NCBI GenBank assembly: GCA_029865445.1
Contig: JAOUGY010000132.1
Coordinates: 1 to 9,759 of the forward strand
DNA length: 9,759 nt
Source of the DNA: Acidimicrobiia bacterium
Lineage (GTDB): Bacteria > Actinomycetota > Acidimicrobiia > Spongiisociales > ZC4RG35
Reading direction: 5' to 3'
The notes below the pieces were generated by a model. The model saw only the letters and a program-made list of their open reading frames with translations. It was not told where the DNA came from and searched no databases. Of the stretch, positions 1 through 6,543 are shown piece by piece. The number at the start of each line of letters is the position of its first letter. The stretch's first letter is position 1. Made by a program: the position numbers and the translations under genes.

Positions 1-221
1 TTGGGTCCGGCGACGATCGTGAACACGATTTCGCATTCGGCGAGTTCGGCAGGGGTGTCGACGATCTTGGCTCCAAGATCCGCCAACGGTTCTGCTTTGG
101 CCCGGGTCCGGTTGTAGACCCAGACGTCCACGCCGGCCGCCAAGAGCCTCGACACGAGCTCGTATCCCATTCGACCGGTTCCGATCCAGCCGACCCGGTG
201 CGGGTACCCCTCGTCGCCCAC
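1..221 (-). CDS. NAD(P)-binding hydroxyacid dehydrogenase, 6PGDH/3-hydroxyisobutyrate dehydrogenase-like (N-terminal part)
   Basis: Reading the minus strand from GTG at 221 gives 73 codons with no stop, running off the window edge, so only the N-terminal Rossmann part is visible. The protein has VGWIGTGRMG at about residues 10-19, the GxGxMG dinucleotide-binding signature of beta-hydroxyacid dehydrogenases. It is followed by a second strand ending VWVYNRT (about 33-39); the NRT is typical of NADP-preferring members. A later stretch reads like ELAECEIVFTIVAGP. Known members of the family reduce or oxidise 3-hydroxy acids such as 3-hydroxyisobutyrate or tartronate semialdehyde. The substrate cannot be set from this fragment. 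The start is well supported: AAGGAG lies at 232-227 with a 5-base spacer. It is transcribed divergently from lutABC, and the shared 15-base motif overlaps its -10 candidate. Confidence 0.85.
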   Translation of the reverse strand, partial: MGDEGYPHRVGWIGTGRMGYELVSRLLAAGVDVWVYNRTRAKAEPLADLGAKIVDTPAELAECEIVFTIVAGP

Positions 222-241
222 GCTCTCTCCTTCGCTGCAGG

Positions 242-256
242 TGCAATCGATTGTAT
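242..256. promoter_or_regulatory. Candidate operator, copy 1 of a shared 15-base near-palindrome
   Basis: The bases TGCAATCGATTGTAT occur here and again, identically, at 3969-3983. The core CAATCGATTG is a perfect 10-base palindrome, and the outer 14 bases are symmetric except for one base pair. It sits in the 90-base gap between the minus-strand dehydrogenase and lutA and overlaps -10 candidates for both directions, a position that suits a repressor. The central CG and AT-rich arms resemble LacI-type operators, but GntR or other dimeric regulators fit too. No matching regulator gene is in the window. Confidence 0.7.
250..255 (-). promoter_or_regulatory. Candidate -10 element of the minus-strand dehydrogenase
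   Basis: The minus strand reads TACAAT here, one base from the TATAAT consensus. It would start transcription near 243 and give a leader of about 22 bases that contains the AAGGAG ribosome-binding site. It lies wholly inside the shared 15-base motif. This was judged by eye only; no convincing -35 was seen. Confidence 0.4.
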
Positions 257-305
257 TGTGGAAGGGCCCGGGTCCCGTGTCAAGCAGCACCGGTGCGGGT
301 ATCGT
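254..305 (+). promoter_or_regulatory. Candidate promoter elements for lutABC
   Basis: There are two alternative -10 candidates. TATTGT at 254-259 overlaps the end of the shared motif and would give a leader of about 46 bases. TATCGT at 300-305 ends 6 bases before the chosen GTG at 312, which would give a leaderless transcript. No Shine-Dalgarno sequence precedes 312, which favours the second. The first would be directly blocked by a repressor on 242-256. Neither has a strong -35. Confidence 0.3.
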
Positions 306-311
306 GCGGCC

Positions 312-1037
312 GTGCCCGTCGTACAGCTCTTCGTGACATGCCTCGTCGACGGATTCGCCCCGTCGGTGGGATGGGCAACCACATCCGTCCTCGAGGGTGC
401 CGGTCAGACCGTGGAGTTTCCGGCGAGTCAGACCTGTTGTGGTCAGCCCGCACTCAACAGCGGGCTCGTCCCTGATGCGAGACGGATGGCCAAACGACTC
501 GTGCGGACGCTCGACGCCACCTCCGGCCCCATTGTGGTTCCGTCGGGATCATGCGCGGACATGATCACTCACCACGTACCCGGATTGCTCGCCGATACCC
601 CGCTCGGCCCGGCGGCGCTGAGGGTCGCACGTCGAACTCGAGAGCTGAGCCAGTTCCTCGCAGACGATCTCGGCCTCGACGATGTGGGTGCATCCTGCGA
701 AGGCTGCGTCGGCGCGTATCACCCGTCCTGTCACGGGATGCGCAACCTCGGTGTGCGCGAGCAGCCCGAACGTCTCCTCGACGCCGTTGCGGGTTTCGAG
801 CGAAAGACCCCTGCCGAGGCCGATCAGTGTTGTGGGTTCGGGGGGCTCTTCTCGATCGAGATGCCCGCGGTGTCGAACGCCATACTCGAATCGAAGTTGG
901 ACGCCTTGGAGGAGACCGGGGCGGAAGTGGTCGTCGGGACGGACATGAGTTGCCTCATCCACATCGAGGGTGGGCTCCGACGTCGTGGGTCCGAGATGCG
1001 CGTCATGCACCTCGCCGAGGTGCTGGCTTCGCCATGA
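312..1037 (+). CDS. lutA: LutA, CCG-domain subunit of the L-lactate utilisation complex
   Basis: LutA is the cysteine-rich (CCG domain) subunit of the cytoplasmic LutABC complex, which oxidises L-lactate to pyruvate. Its cysteines are thought to hold iron-sulfur centres. The 241-residue product has the expected N-terminus LFVTCLVD (C10), QTCCGQP (C42, C43), a GSC at C81, a HPSCHGMR segment (C140), QCCGFGG (C173, C174) and C214 near the C-terminus. C129 and C132 are extra. The reading frame is open back to 198, but upstream residues do not look like LutA. GTG 312 puts VTC at the usual place about ten residues in and gives the usual family length. No ribosome-binding site precedes it, so it may be leaderless. 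It is first in the operon, with 16 bases to lutB. Related CCG proteins of heterodisulfide reductase or glycolate oxidase (GlcF) type are less likely given lutB and lutC next to it. Confidence 0.9.
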   Translation: MPVVQLFVTCLVDGFAPSVGWATTSVLEGAGQTVEFPASQTCCGQPALNSGLVPDARRMAKRLVRTLDATSGPIVVPSGSCADMITHHVPGLLADTPLGPAALRVARRTRELSQFLADDLGLDDVGASCEGCVGAYHPSCHGMRNLGVREQPERLLDAVAGFERKTPAEADQCCGFGGLFSIEMPAVSNAILESKLDALEETGAEVVVGTDMSCLIHIEGGLRRRGSEMRVMHLAEVLASP

Positions 1038-1053
1038 AACCCGAGCGCAGTCC

Positions 1054-2451
1054 GTGAGCGAGCCGGTCACGTTTCTCGGTCGAGCAGGCCCGGCGGTGGG
1101 CACTCCGAGCGCAATCGCCAACCGGGCCGGAGCCCGACGTTTTACGCAGCTGCGAACGGACGCGGCTGCCCGCTACGCCCCGTTCGATGCGATGCGCGAC
1201 CGGGCCCGCGCGATCCGGCTCCACACGCTTGCCAACCTGGGCGGCTATCTCAGGCAGTTCGCCGATTCGGTGGAGGCGGCCGGTGGTCGCGTTTACTTCG
1301 CGGCGGACGCCGCCGAGGCGCGTTCGATCATTCTCGGGATCGCCAGGGACGTCGACGCCCGGAAGATCATCAAGTCGAAGTCGATGGTGTCCGAGGAGAT
1401 CCACCTCAACGACGCACTCGAAGCCGACGGGCGGGAGGTCGTCGAGACCGATCTCGGCGAGTTCATCATCCAGCTCGCCGGTGAGGCTCCGTCGCACATC
1501 ATCGCCCCCGCCATCCACATGACCGCTGCCAACATCGGACGGCTGTTCGAGCGGCGACTCGGGATCGACTACACCGACGACGCGGACGAGCTGAACCGTT
1601 TTGCCCGTGCCCATCTGCGACGTGTGTTTCTCGAGGCGGACATGGGTATCTCGGGGGTCAACTTCGGCGTGGCCGAATCCGGTTCGATATGCACCGTGAC
1701 CAATGAGGGCAATGGGAGATTGACCACCACTGCGCCTCGGGTGCACGTGGCGCTCATGGGGATGGAACGGCTCGTTCCCACCACCGCCGATCTGGTGCAG
1801 ATGATCGAGGTGCTGGCTCGGAGCGGGACCGGACAGAACCTCAGCGCCTACACCAACATCGTCACGGGCCCCCGGCGCGACGGCGACCCGGATGGGCCGG
1901 ACGAGCTGCACGTGGTCATCCTCGACAACGGCCGGTCCCGAGCGCTGGCCGGACCGAATGCCGAGATCCTCGCGTGCATCCGGTGTGGTGCCTGCCTCAA
2001 TGCGTGTCCGGTGTATCGAGCCGTCGGGGGTCACGCCTACGGCGCGGTCTATCCGGGGCCCATCGGTGCGGTTCTCAACCCTGCCCTCGATGGTGTGGAC
2101 CCGTGGAGCGACCTGCCGTTCGCTTCCACGCTGTGCGGAGCGTGTACCGAGGTATGCCCGGTCAGGATCGACATCCCCCGGATGCTGTTGGGGCTTCGAC
2201 AGGAGGCGATGGAGTCCGGCGTTGGATTCGGCTGGATCCGACCAGGGATGTCCGCGTATGCGAGGGCAGCCGAACACCCGGTGCTGTGGAGGGCATTCCT
2301 GGCGCTCGGGGGCATCGTGGCCCGGACCATAGGTCGCCGGGGGCATCTGGAACGGCTGCCCTTTCACGCATCGCGTTGGACACAACACCGATCCCTGCGG
2401 GCGCCGGCGCCCGAGAGCTTTCGCGCATCGTGGAGGAGGCGGCGTGGATAG
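1054..2451 (+). CDS. lutB: LutB, LUD-domain ferredoxin-like subunit of the L-lactate utilisation complex
   Basis: LutB is the electron-transferring subunit of LutABC. The 465-residue protein has three parts. A LUD domain spans about 80-300, including GISGVNFGVAESGS (about 198-211). A ferredoxin-like part has CxxCxxCxxxCP (C308, C311, C314, C318) and CGACTEVCP (C361, C364, C368), which fits two 4Fe-4S clusters, with the family stretch GGHAYGAVYPGPIG between them. A C-terminal tail ends in SFRASWRRRRG, as in full-length LutB. I chose GTG 1054 because it starts just after the lutA stop and gives the normal length. The frame is open from ATG 970, but that would overlap lutA by 68 bases and add atypical residues. 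The ribosome-binding site is weak, and coupling to lutA termination is likely. The last 8 bases overlap lutC. Confidence 0.92.
   Translation: MSEPVTFLGRAGPAVGTPSAIANRAGARRFTQLRTDAAARYAPFDAMRDRARAIRLHTLANLGGYLRQFADSVEAAGGRVYFAADAAEARSIILGIARDVDARKIIKSKSMVSEEIHLNDALEADGREVVETDLGEFIIQLAGEAPSHIIAPAIHMTAANIGRLFERRLGIDYTDDADELNRFARAHLRRVFLEADMGISGVNFGVAESGSICTVTNEGNGRLTTTAPRVHVALMGMERLVPTTADLVQMIEVLARSGTGQNLSAYTNIVTGPRRDGDPDGPDELHVVILDNGRSRALAGPNAEILACIRCGACLNACPVYRAVGGHAYGAVYPGPIGAVLNPALDGVDPWSDLPFASTLCGACTEVCPVRIDIPRMLLGLRQEAMESGVGFGWIRPGMSAYARAAEHPVLWRAFLALGGIVARTIGRRGHLERLPFHASRWTQHRSLRAPAPESFRASWRRRRG
2432..2439 (+). promoter_or_regulatory. Strong ribosome-binding site inside lutB that sets the lutC start
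   Basis: GGAGGAGG lies in the last codons of lutB, a few bases before the GTG of lutC at 2444. It fixes that start and explains the 8-base overlap as translational coupling. Confidence 0.7.
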
Positions 2452-3079
2452 GGAGACATTCCTCTCCCGGGTCGACGCGGCGACGCAGAGTGCCCAGATT
2501 CCCGGAGTCCCGTCGGCCACCGGGTTGCTCGTCCCCGAACTCGGGGGTGGCGACCTGGTCGAATTGTTCCGTGCGGCCGCCGAGGGTGTCGGCGTGGAGT
2601 TCATCGACGATTCGGAGTTGGCATCCGTGGCGGCGGCGCATGCCGCGACGAGTTTTCTGGCGTGGGACGGTCCAGAGATCCCTGCGCCTGATGTCGGGTC
2701 ACGACTCGTCGCGGCCGGACTACAGCCCGTTGATCCCCGGATCGGCGGTGATCGCCGTGCTCATCTAGCGGGATATCACGACGTGGTGCTGGGTGTCACC
2801 GGAGCCCACGCCGGATTCGCAGAAACCGGATCCGTGGTCGTGAGTTCGGGGGCCGGCAGGCCCCGAATGGCCTCACTGATCCCCGCCGTGCATGTGGTGT
2901 ATCTCAAAGCCGTCGACATCCACCGCAGCCTCGCTCATTGGGCTGCGGCCGATCCGGGGTTCATGGCCGGCGCCACCAATGTGGTCTTCATCACCGGCGT
3001 CTCCCGAACCGGGGACATCGAGATGAAGCTCAACACCGGGGTTCATGGCCCGGGCCATCTCTACATGGTGATCCTGTGA
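2444..3079 (+). CDS. lutC: LutC, LUD-domain subunit of the L-lactate utilisation complex
   Basis: LutC is the small LUD-domain subunit of the cytoplasmic L-lactate oxidising complex. The 211-residue product matches the family in length and in conserved parts: AETGS at 126-130, VVYLKAVDIH (151-160), ITGVSRTGDIE (183-193) and the closing GVHGPGHLYMVIL (199-211). Related proteins read SRTADIE where this one has SRTGDIE. The start is GTG 2444, behind a strong GGAGGAGG. With lutA and lutB this makes a complete lutABC set in the standard order. No lactate permease is in the window, so lactate may come from an internal reaction or from a transporter elsewhere. The gene is convergent with the FAH-family gene, with only 14 bases between the stops. 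Confidence 0.92.
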   Translation: MDRETFLSRVDAATQSAQIPGVPSATGLLVPELGGGDLVELFRAAAEGVGVEFIDDSELASVAAAHAATSFLAWDGPEIPAPDVGSRLVAAGLQPVDPRIGGDRRAHLAGYHDVVLGVTGAHAGFAETGSVVVSSGAGRPRMASLIPAVHVVYLKAVDIHRSLAHWAAADPGFMAGATNVVFITGVSRTGDIEMKLNTGVHGPGHLYMVIL

Positions 3080-3093
3080 CCGGTGCGGTGGAG

Positions 3094-3915
3094 TCAGACC
3101 ACCCGATTCCGGATCGTCCCGATGCCCGCGACCGTGCTCTCGACCACATCTCCAGGATGGAGGAACTCGGGTGGTGTGCGGCCCATTCCCACCCCCTCGG
3201 GTGTCCCCGACAGCAAGACGTCCCCCGGAAGGAGGGTCAGACCCCGGCTCAACTCGGCGAGCAGCCTGGCCACGGTGAAGATCATCGTCGAGGTGTTCGA
3301 AGTCTGTTTGACGGCGCCGTTCACAGAGCAGCTGATGTCGAGGCCTTGCGGGTCGGCGATGTCGCCTGCATCGACCAGCCACGGTCCGATGGGGCACGTT
3401 CCGTCGAGGCTCTTGCCTCGGAACCATTGTCCGCCGTGTGCATGCTGGACGTCGCGGCCGGTCATGTCCTGGGCCACGGCGTAGGCAGCGACGGCCGACA
3501 GAGCGTCGGATTCGCTGAGGTCGACACACCGGCGGCCGATGATCACTGCCATCTCGACTTCCCAATCGAGTTTCTCGGTGAGTCCGACATGCGACGGGAT
3601 GTCGTCGAAGGGCCCGATGACAGTGCCGGTCGCCTTGGTGAAGAAGTTCGGCCGGTCGGGAAGCGGGCGCTCTCCGTGAACAACCTCGCCTTCTTTGAAG
3701 TGCGGCAGGTAGTTCCAACCGACGCAGAAGATGTTGCGCACCGGGTCGATGGGGGCCAGCAGGGTCACGTCGGCCAGAGGGATGGGATCCCCTGTTGCGT
3801 CGGTGCCGTCGAGGATGGCGGAGAGGGGGCTCGAAGCGGCAACGGGTACCACCTGGTCGCCTTCCACCCGCCCCGTCGAAACAGATCCGGCATGGCGAAA
3901 TCGTGCCCATTTCAT
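3094..3915 (-). CDS. Fumarylacetoacetate hydrolase (FAH) family enzyme
   Basis: FAH-family enzymes use a divalent metal to hydrate, decarboxylate or cleave C-C bonds in 2-oxo or 1,3-diketo acids. The 273-residue product has the whole fold signature. DWEVEMAVIIGR carries metal ligands E119 and E121; AQDMTGRD gives the third ligand, D150. GQWFRGKSLDGTCPIGPW carries the usual lysine (K168), and SGTPEGVG lies at 236-243. The N-terminal part (1-60) is the short variable domain seen in single-domain members. The start is ATG 3915, with AGGAG 8 bases upstream. The family covers fumarylpyruvate, acylpyruvate and 2,4-diketo-3-deoxy-sugar-acid hydrolases and HpcE-like enzymes, and sequence alone does not choose between them. 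Placement beside lutABC and under the shared operator suggests a product feeding lactate or pyruvate metabolism; that is inference. Confidence 0.9.
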   Translation of the reverse strand: MKWARFRHAGSVSTGRVEGDQVVPVAASSPLSAILDGTDATGDPIPLADVTLLAPIDPVRNIFCVGWNYLPHFKEGEVVHGERPLPDRPNFFTKATGTVIGPFDDIPSHVGLTEKLDWEVEMAVIIGRRCVDLSESDALSAVAAYAVAQDMTGRDVQHAHGGQWFRGKSLDGTCPIGPWLVDAGDIADPQGLDISCSVNGAVKQTSNTSTMIFTVARLLAELSRGLTLLPGDVLLSGTPEGVGMGRTPPEFLHPGDVVESTVAGIGTIRNRVV

Positions 3916-3968
3916 CGGCGTGGCTCCTGGTCTGGTGGGTGCACTCTACTCACTCGACAACTCGCGAC

Positions 3969-3983
3969 TGCAATCGATTGTAT
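3969..3983. promoter_or_regulatory. Candidate operator, copy 2 of the shared 15-base near-palindrome
   Basis: This is identical, base for base, to 242-256. It sits in the 80-base gap between the divergent FAH-family gene and the fusion flavoprotein gene. On the minus strand it contains TACAAT (3982-3977), the best -10 for the FAH gene, giving a leader of about 55 bases. On the plus strand it ends 12 bases before the chosen GTG, and a -35-like TCGACA lies at 3954-3959. A bound dimer would therefore cover both promoters. Confidence 0.7.
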
Positions 3984-3995
3984 AAGGTGAGGTTC

Positions 3996-5699
3996 GTGGA
4001 GAGCGGGACCTACGATCTGGTGGTCATCGGGGCGACCCCGACGGGTCTCTCCATTGCCTCGCATGCCCAGCGGCGGGGTCTCGACCGTGTGCTCGTCCTC
4101 GAAGCCGGCCAGGCCTCGGTCCCGCAGGCGGCGGTCGGCAGGTACGGGCTGTCGGTTCGATACCAGTTTTCCGTGGACAACGTCCGCGAGCTGGATGATT
4201 CGGTGGTCGTCGAATCGGCGGAAGAGAGCCTCAGGAGCCGGCTCGTCGTTCGCATGGTCTCGAGCGCGGGCGAAGGTCCACCCTTCCCGTCGGCGCCGAG
4301 CCTGGCAGAGCGATTCCACTCCTCGCCGTCCGGGTTCGTCCCCACCGACCAGGACGTTCTGGTGGTGGGGTTCGGCGACGATGTCGTGTCAGCTGCCGTC
4401 ACGCTCCTGGAGTCGGGGGCACGCGTCGTCGTTGCATACGCCGGCTCTCACTCGGATCTCTCCCGTGTGGCCCGCGAGGAACTCGCCGAACTCGAGATCG
4501 CCCGCCGGATCACCGTTCTCTGGCACTCGGTCCCCGACCTGATCGACGACGTCGACGGGTACCCGATGGCCTTCTTCGACGACCGGCGCACCCCCGATCT
4601 CCAATTCGACCACGTCGTTGCGATCTACCCCGACGGATCGGTGTTGGGCGGTGCCTCCGGGCGCGTCTTCACCGTCGACTCGATGGCAACCCAACCCGAT
4701 CCACTGGCGCCGGCGTCGGCGTGGGACACCATCGTCTCGGCGTGGGCCCACGAGTTGCCGCCGCCAAAGCCGGGTTGGCCGCGGCCCGCCACGACCCATG
4801 AGACCGAACAACTCCGCGTCCGGCATTACAACGCCACCATCACCCACTTCGATTTCAGTCACGAAGACCTGTGGGTCATCCGGGTCCGTCCCGATCAGCG
4901 CGATACCGTGCACCGACCCGGTCAATACGCGACGCTCGGGCTCGGGTATTGGGAGCCACGTGTCGACGGCGCCGACGAAGGTCTGTCCGACGAGCAACGG
5001 TCCAAGATGATCAGGAGGTCGTATTCGATCAGCTCGCGGATCTTCGATGAGCACGGATACCTGGTCGATGCCGGCGAGGAAGCCGAGGTCGAGTTCTACA
5101 TCGTCCACGTTCGGCCGTCGGGCGATCGGATCCCTGCCCTCACGCCGCGGCTTGCGGGCAAGCGGGTGGGAGATCGCATCTACCTGGGCCCAAAGATCGC
5201 GGGCCGGTACACACTCGACCCGTTGACGGACCCGGAGGCGGACGTAGTTTTCCTCGCCACCGGTACCGGAGAGGCCCCCCACAACGCCATGATCACCGAG
5301 CTGTTCCGGAAAGGGCACCGTGGCAGGATCGTGTCGGCCGTGACGGTTCGGCGACTCATGGATCTGGGATACCTGGAACAACATAGAGCGCTCGAGCGGC
5401 ACCACGCCAACTACGCCTACATCACCCTGCCCACGCGGGAACCGGGTGTGCCCAAACGCTATATCCAGGACCTGTTGAGGGACGGTGAGATGGAGGGTCT
5501 CCTCCAGCACGGACTCGACCCGCGGCGAACCCATGTGTTCTTGTGCGGGAACCCGGCGATGATCGGCCTCCCGGAGTGGGACGGAGGAACCCCCCACTTC
5601 CCGGACGACGAAGGAGTCGTAGGCATCCTCCACGAGCGGGGGTTTCAGATCGACCGCCGCGGCCACATCGGGACCGTCCACTACGAGGAATACTGGTGA
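3996..5699 (+). CDS. Fusion flavoprotein: pyridine nucleotide oxidoreductase-like half plus ferredoxin-NADP reductase half
   Basis: The 567-residue protein appears to have two redox halves. Residues 1-230 resemble an FAD/NAD(P)-binding oxidoreductase: YDLVVIGATPTGLS with a degenerate GATPTG (12-17), LVLEAG (33-38), and a second Rossmann strand VLVVGFGDDVVSAA (121-134). Residues about 270-567 resemble a bacterial ferredoxin/flavodoxin-NADP reductase (Fpr type): HRPGQY (306-311), the FAD motif RSYSISS (341-347), GPKIAGRYTLD, ATGTGEAP (421-428), FLCGNPAMIG (515-524) and a terminal EEYW ending in the aromatic W567. C517 is the only cysteine, so the N-terminal half has no CxxC disulfide and cannot work like thioredoxin reductase. 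The frame is open back to 3795, but family-like sequence begins here. GTG 3996 has AAGG at 3984-3987; GTG 3987 is possible. It may pass electrons between a ferredoxin, or LutB clusters, and NADP(H); that is inference. Confidence 0.82.
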   Translation: MESGTYDLVVIGATPTGLSIASHAQRRGLDRVLVLEAGQASVPQAAVGRYGLSVRYQFSVDNVRELDDSVVVESAEESLRSRLVVRMVSSAGEGPPFPSAPSLAERFHSSPSGFVPTDQDVLVVGFGDDVVSAAVTLLESGARVVVAYAGSHSDLSRVAREELAELEIARRITVLWHSVPDLIDDVDGYPMAFFDDRRTPDLQFDHVVAIYPDGSVLGGASGRVFTVDSMATQPDPLAPASAWDTIVSAWAHELPPPKPGWPRPATTHETEQLRVRHYNATITHFDFSHEDLWVIRVRPDQRDTVHRPGQYATLGLGYWEPRVDGADEGLSDEQRSKMIRRSYSISSRIFDEHGYLVDAGEEAEVEFYIVHVRPSGDRIPALTPRLAGKRVGDRIYLGPKIAGRYTLDPLTDPEADVVFLATGTGEAPHNAMITELFRKGHRGRIVSAVTVRRLMDLGYLEQHRALERHHANYAYITLPTREPGVPKRYIQDLLRDGEMEGLLQHGLDPRRTHVFLCGNPAMIGLPEWDGGTPHFPDDEGVVGILHERGFQIDRRGHIGTVHYEEYW

Positions 5700-6488
5700 T
5701 CAGCCGCGGGGAATGAGTGCGAGCTGTCGGCTCTGAGCTACGAGCCGACCCTCGTCGTCCCACAGCTCGCCGTCCTCTTCCAAGAGCCCGCCGGTGATGA
5801 AACGGGTGCTGAACTGGCATCTCAGCCAACCTCCAGAGGGAACTGCTCGCAGGTGGGCAGTGAGTTCGAGTGTCGGCGTCCAGGCCACCGGCATTGCGGC
5901 GTTGAAGACCGTGGGAGGAAACACGTCGACCGCCAGGAGGAGCATGAACTCGTCGAGCTCGTCGGCGGGGAGTGGGCGCAGCCATCCGCGGAACAACGGG
6001 CGACCCGACGGGCGCCCTTCGCCGAAAGAGGCGTCCTCAGGATGGAGTCGGAGATCGACGTGAGCGGTGAGCGGCGGAGGCAGACCGGCCGCTGCGGGTT
6101 CGACTCGGACACAGTCCTCCGGCGGGGGCAACGCCGGCGGTTGGGCATCGACGCGGACGGGGCCGGCCAGGGACCTCAGGTCTCCGAAGCTGCCGGTGAG
6201 GATCGCCACCAGTCGGTCGCCCGAGGCGAGCTCCGCCCGCATCGTCGTGAATGCCCGCCCTGTCTTGATGGTGTCGACCGACACCGTCACCGGGCCGGCG
6301 GTGCCCGGCGACAAGAAGTGCGCCGTGAGGGTCACGGGCTGGCGCCCCGATTCGGCCGCCATGGCCCGGGCGGCGATGGCCATCAGGTAGCCGCCATTGG
6401 CGTTGCCCATCACAGCCCAATCGGGCGACAGATCCGCCGTCCACGTACCGTTCGATCGTTGGACCGCGCTGGCGACCGAGAAGCTCAT
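5700..6488 (-). CDS. Acyl-CoA thioesterase-like protein (double hot-dog, TesB/4HBT_3 type)
   Basis: Proteins of this family hydrolyse acyl-CoA thioesters in the cytoplasm; physiological substrates are often unknown. The 262-residue product shows the N-terminal hot-dog helix motif NGGYLMAIAARA (31-42) preceded by WAVMGNA. It then has TLTAHFLSPG and the FTTMRAEL strand. The C-terminal hot-dog ends in ELWDDEGRLVAQSRQLALIP (241-260), a very typical ending of actinobacterial members. The start is ATG 6488. A strong GGAGGTGG lies upstream, but its spacing is longer than usual (about 12 bases), and the nearest in-frame upstream codons include a stop, so no alternative start exists. Its stop directly abuts the stop of the flavoprotein gene with no base between. 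It is divergent from dusB across 55 bases. No signal peptide is seen. Confidence 0.85.
   Translation of the reverse strand: MSFSVASAVQRSNGTWTADLSPDWAVMGNANGGYLMAIAARAMAAESGRQPVTLTAHFLSPGTAGPVTVSVDTIKTGRAFTTMRAELASGDRLVAILTGSFGDLRSLAGPVRVDAQPPALPPPEDCVRVEPAAAGLPPPLTAHVDLRLHPEDASFGEGRPSGRPLFRGWLRPLPADELDEFMLLLAVDVFPPTVFNAAMPVAWTPTLELTAHLRAVPSGGWLRCQFSTRFITGGLLEEDGELWDDEGRLVAQSRQLALIPRG
5726..5749. terminator. Hairpin at the convergent junction of the flavoprotein and thioesterase genes
   Basis: GTCGGCTC (5726-5733) and GAGCCGAC (5742-5749) form a perfect 8-base-pair stem with an 8-base loop, 27 bases past the flavoprotein stop and inside the 3' end of the thioesterase coding region. There is no T-run, so any role in termination is uncertain, and a chance repeat in GC-rich coding DNA is possible. 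Confidence 0.3.
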
Positions 6489-6528
6489 CGCCGTTGTTTA
6501 CCACCTCCGGCTGGAATCGGTCCGCTGG

Positions 6529-6534
6529 TAGGTT
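6529..6534 (+). promoter_or_regulatory. Candidate -10 for leaderless dusB transcription
   Basis: TAGGTT fits TANNNT and ends 9 bases before the ATG at 6544. No Shine-Dalgarno sequence lies between, so the transcript could begin at or within a few bases of the start codon. Confidence 0.35.
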
Positions 6535-6543
6535 GTCGGGCGT

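Noticed and set aside
198..311. Upstream extension of lutA to ATG 198
   Set aside because: It would overlap the divergent dehydrogenase and its promoter, and the added residues do not look like LutA; GTG 312 matches the family N-terminus.
970..1053. Upstream extension of lutB to ATG 970
   Set aside because: It would overlap lutA by 68 bases and add Cys-rich residues read out of frame from the lutA tail.
1003..2604. 533-codon open frame on the minus strand opposite lutB
   Set aside because: Shadow of a GC-rich gene; low-complexity Arg/Gly/Pro/His translation with no family features, while the plus strand carries a clear LutB.
3087..3103. GGTGG/CCACC inverted repeat between lutC and the FAH gene as a terminator
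   Set aside because: Only five pairs, no T-run and not extendable; too weak to call.
4389..5681. 430-codon open frame on the minus strand opposite the flavoprotein
   Set aside because: Antisense shadow; the opposite frame has all ferredoxin reductase motifs.
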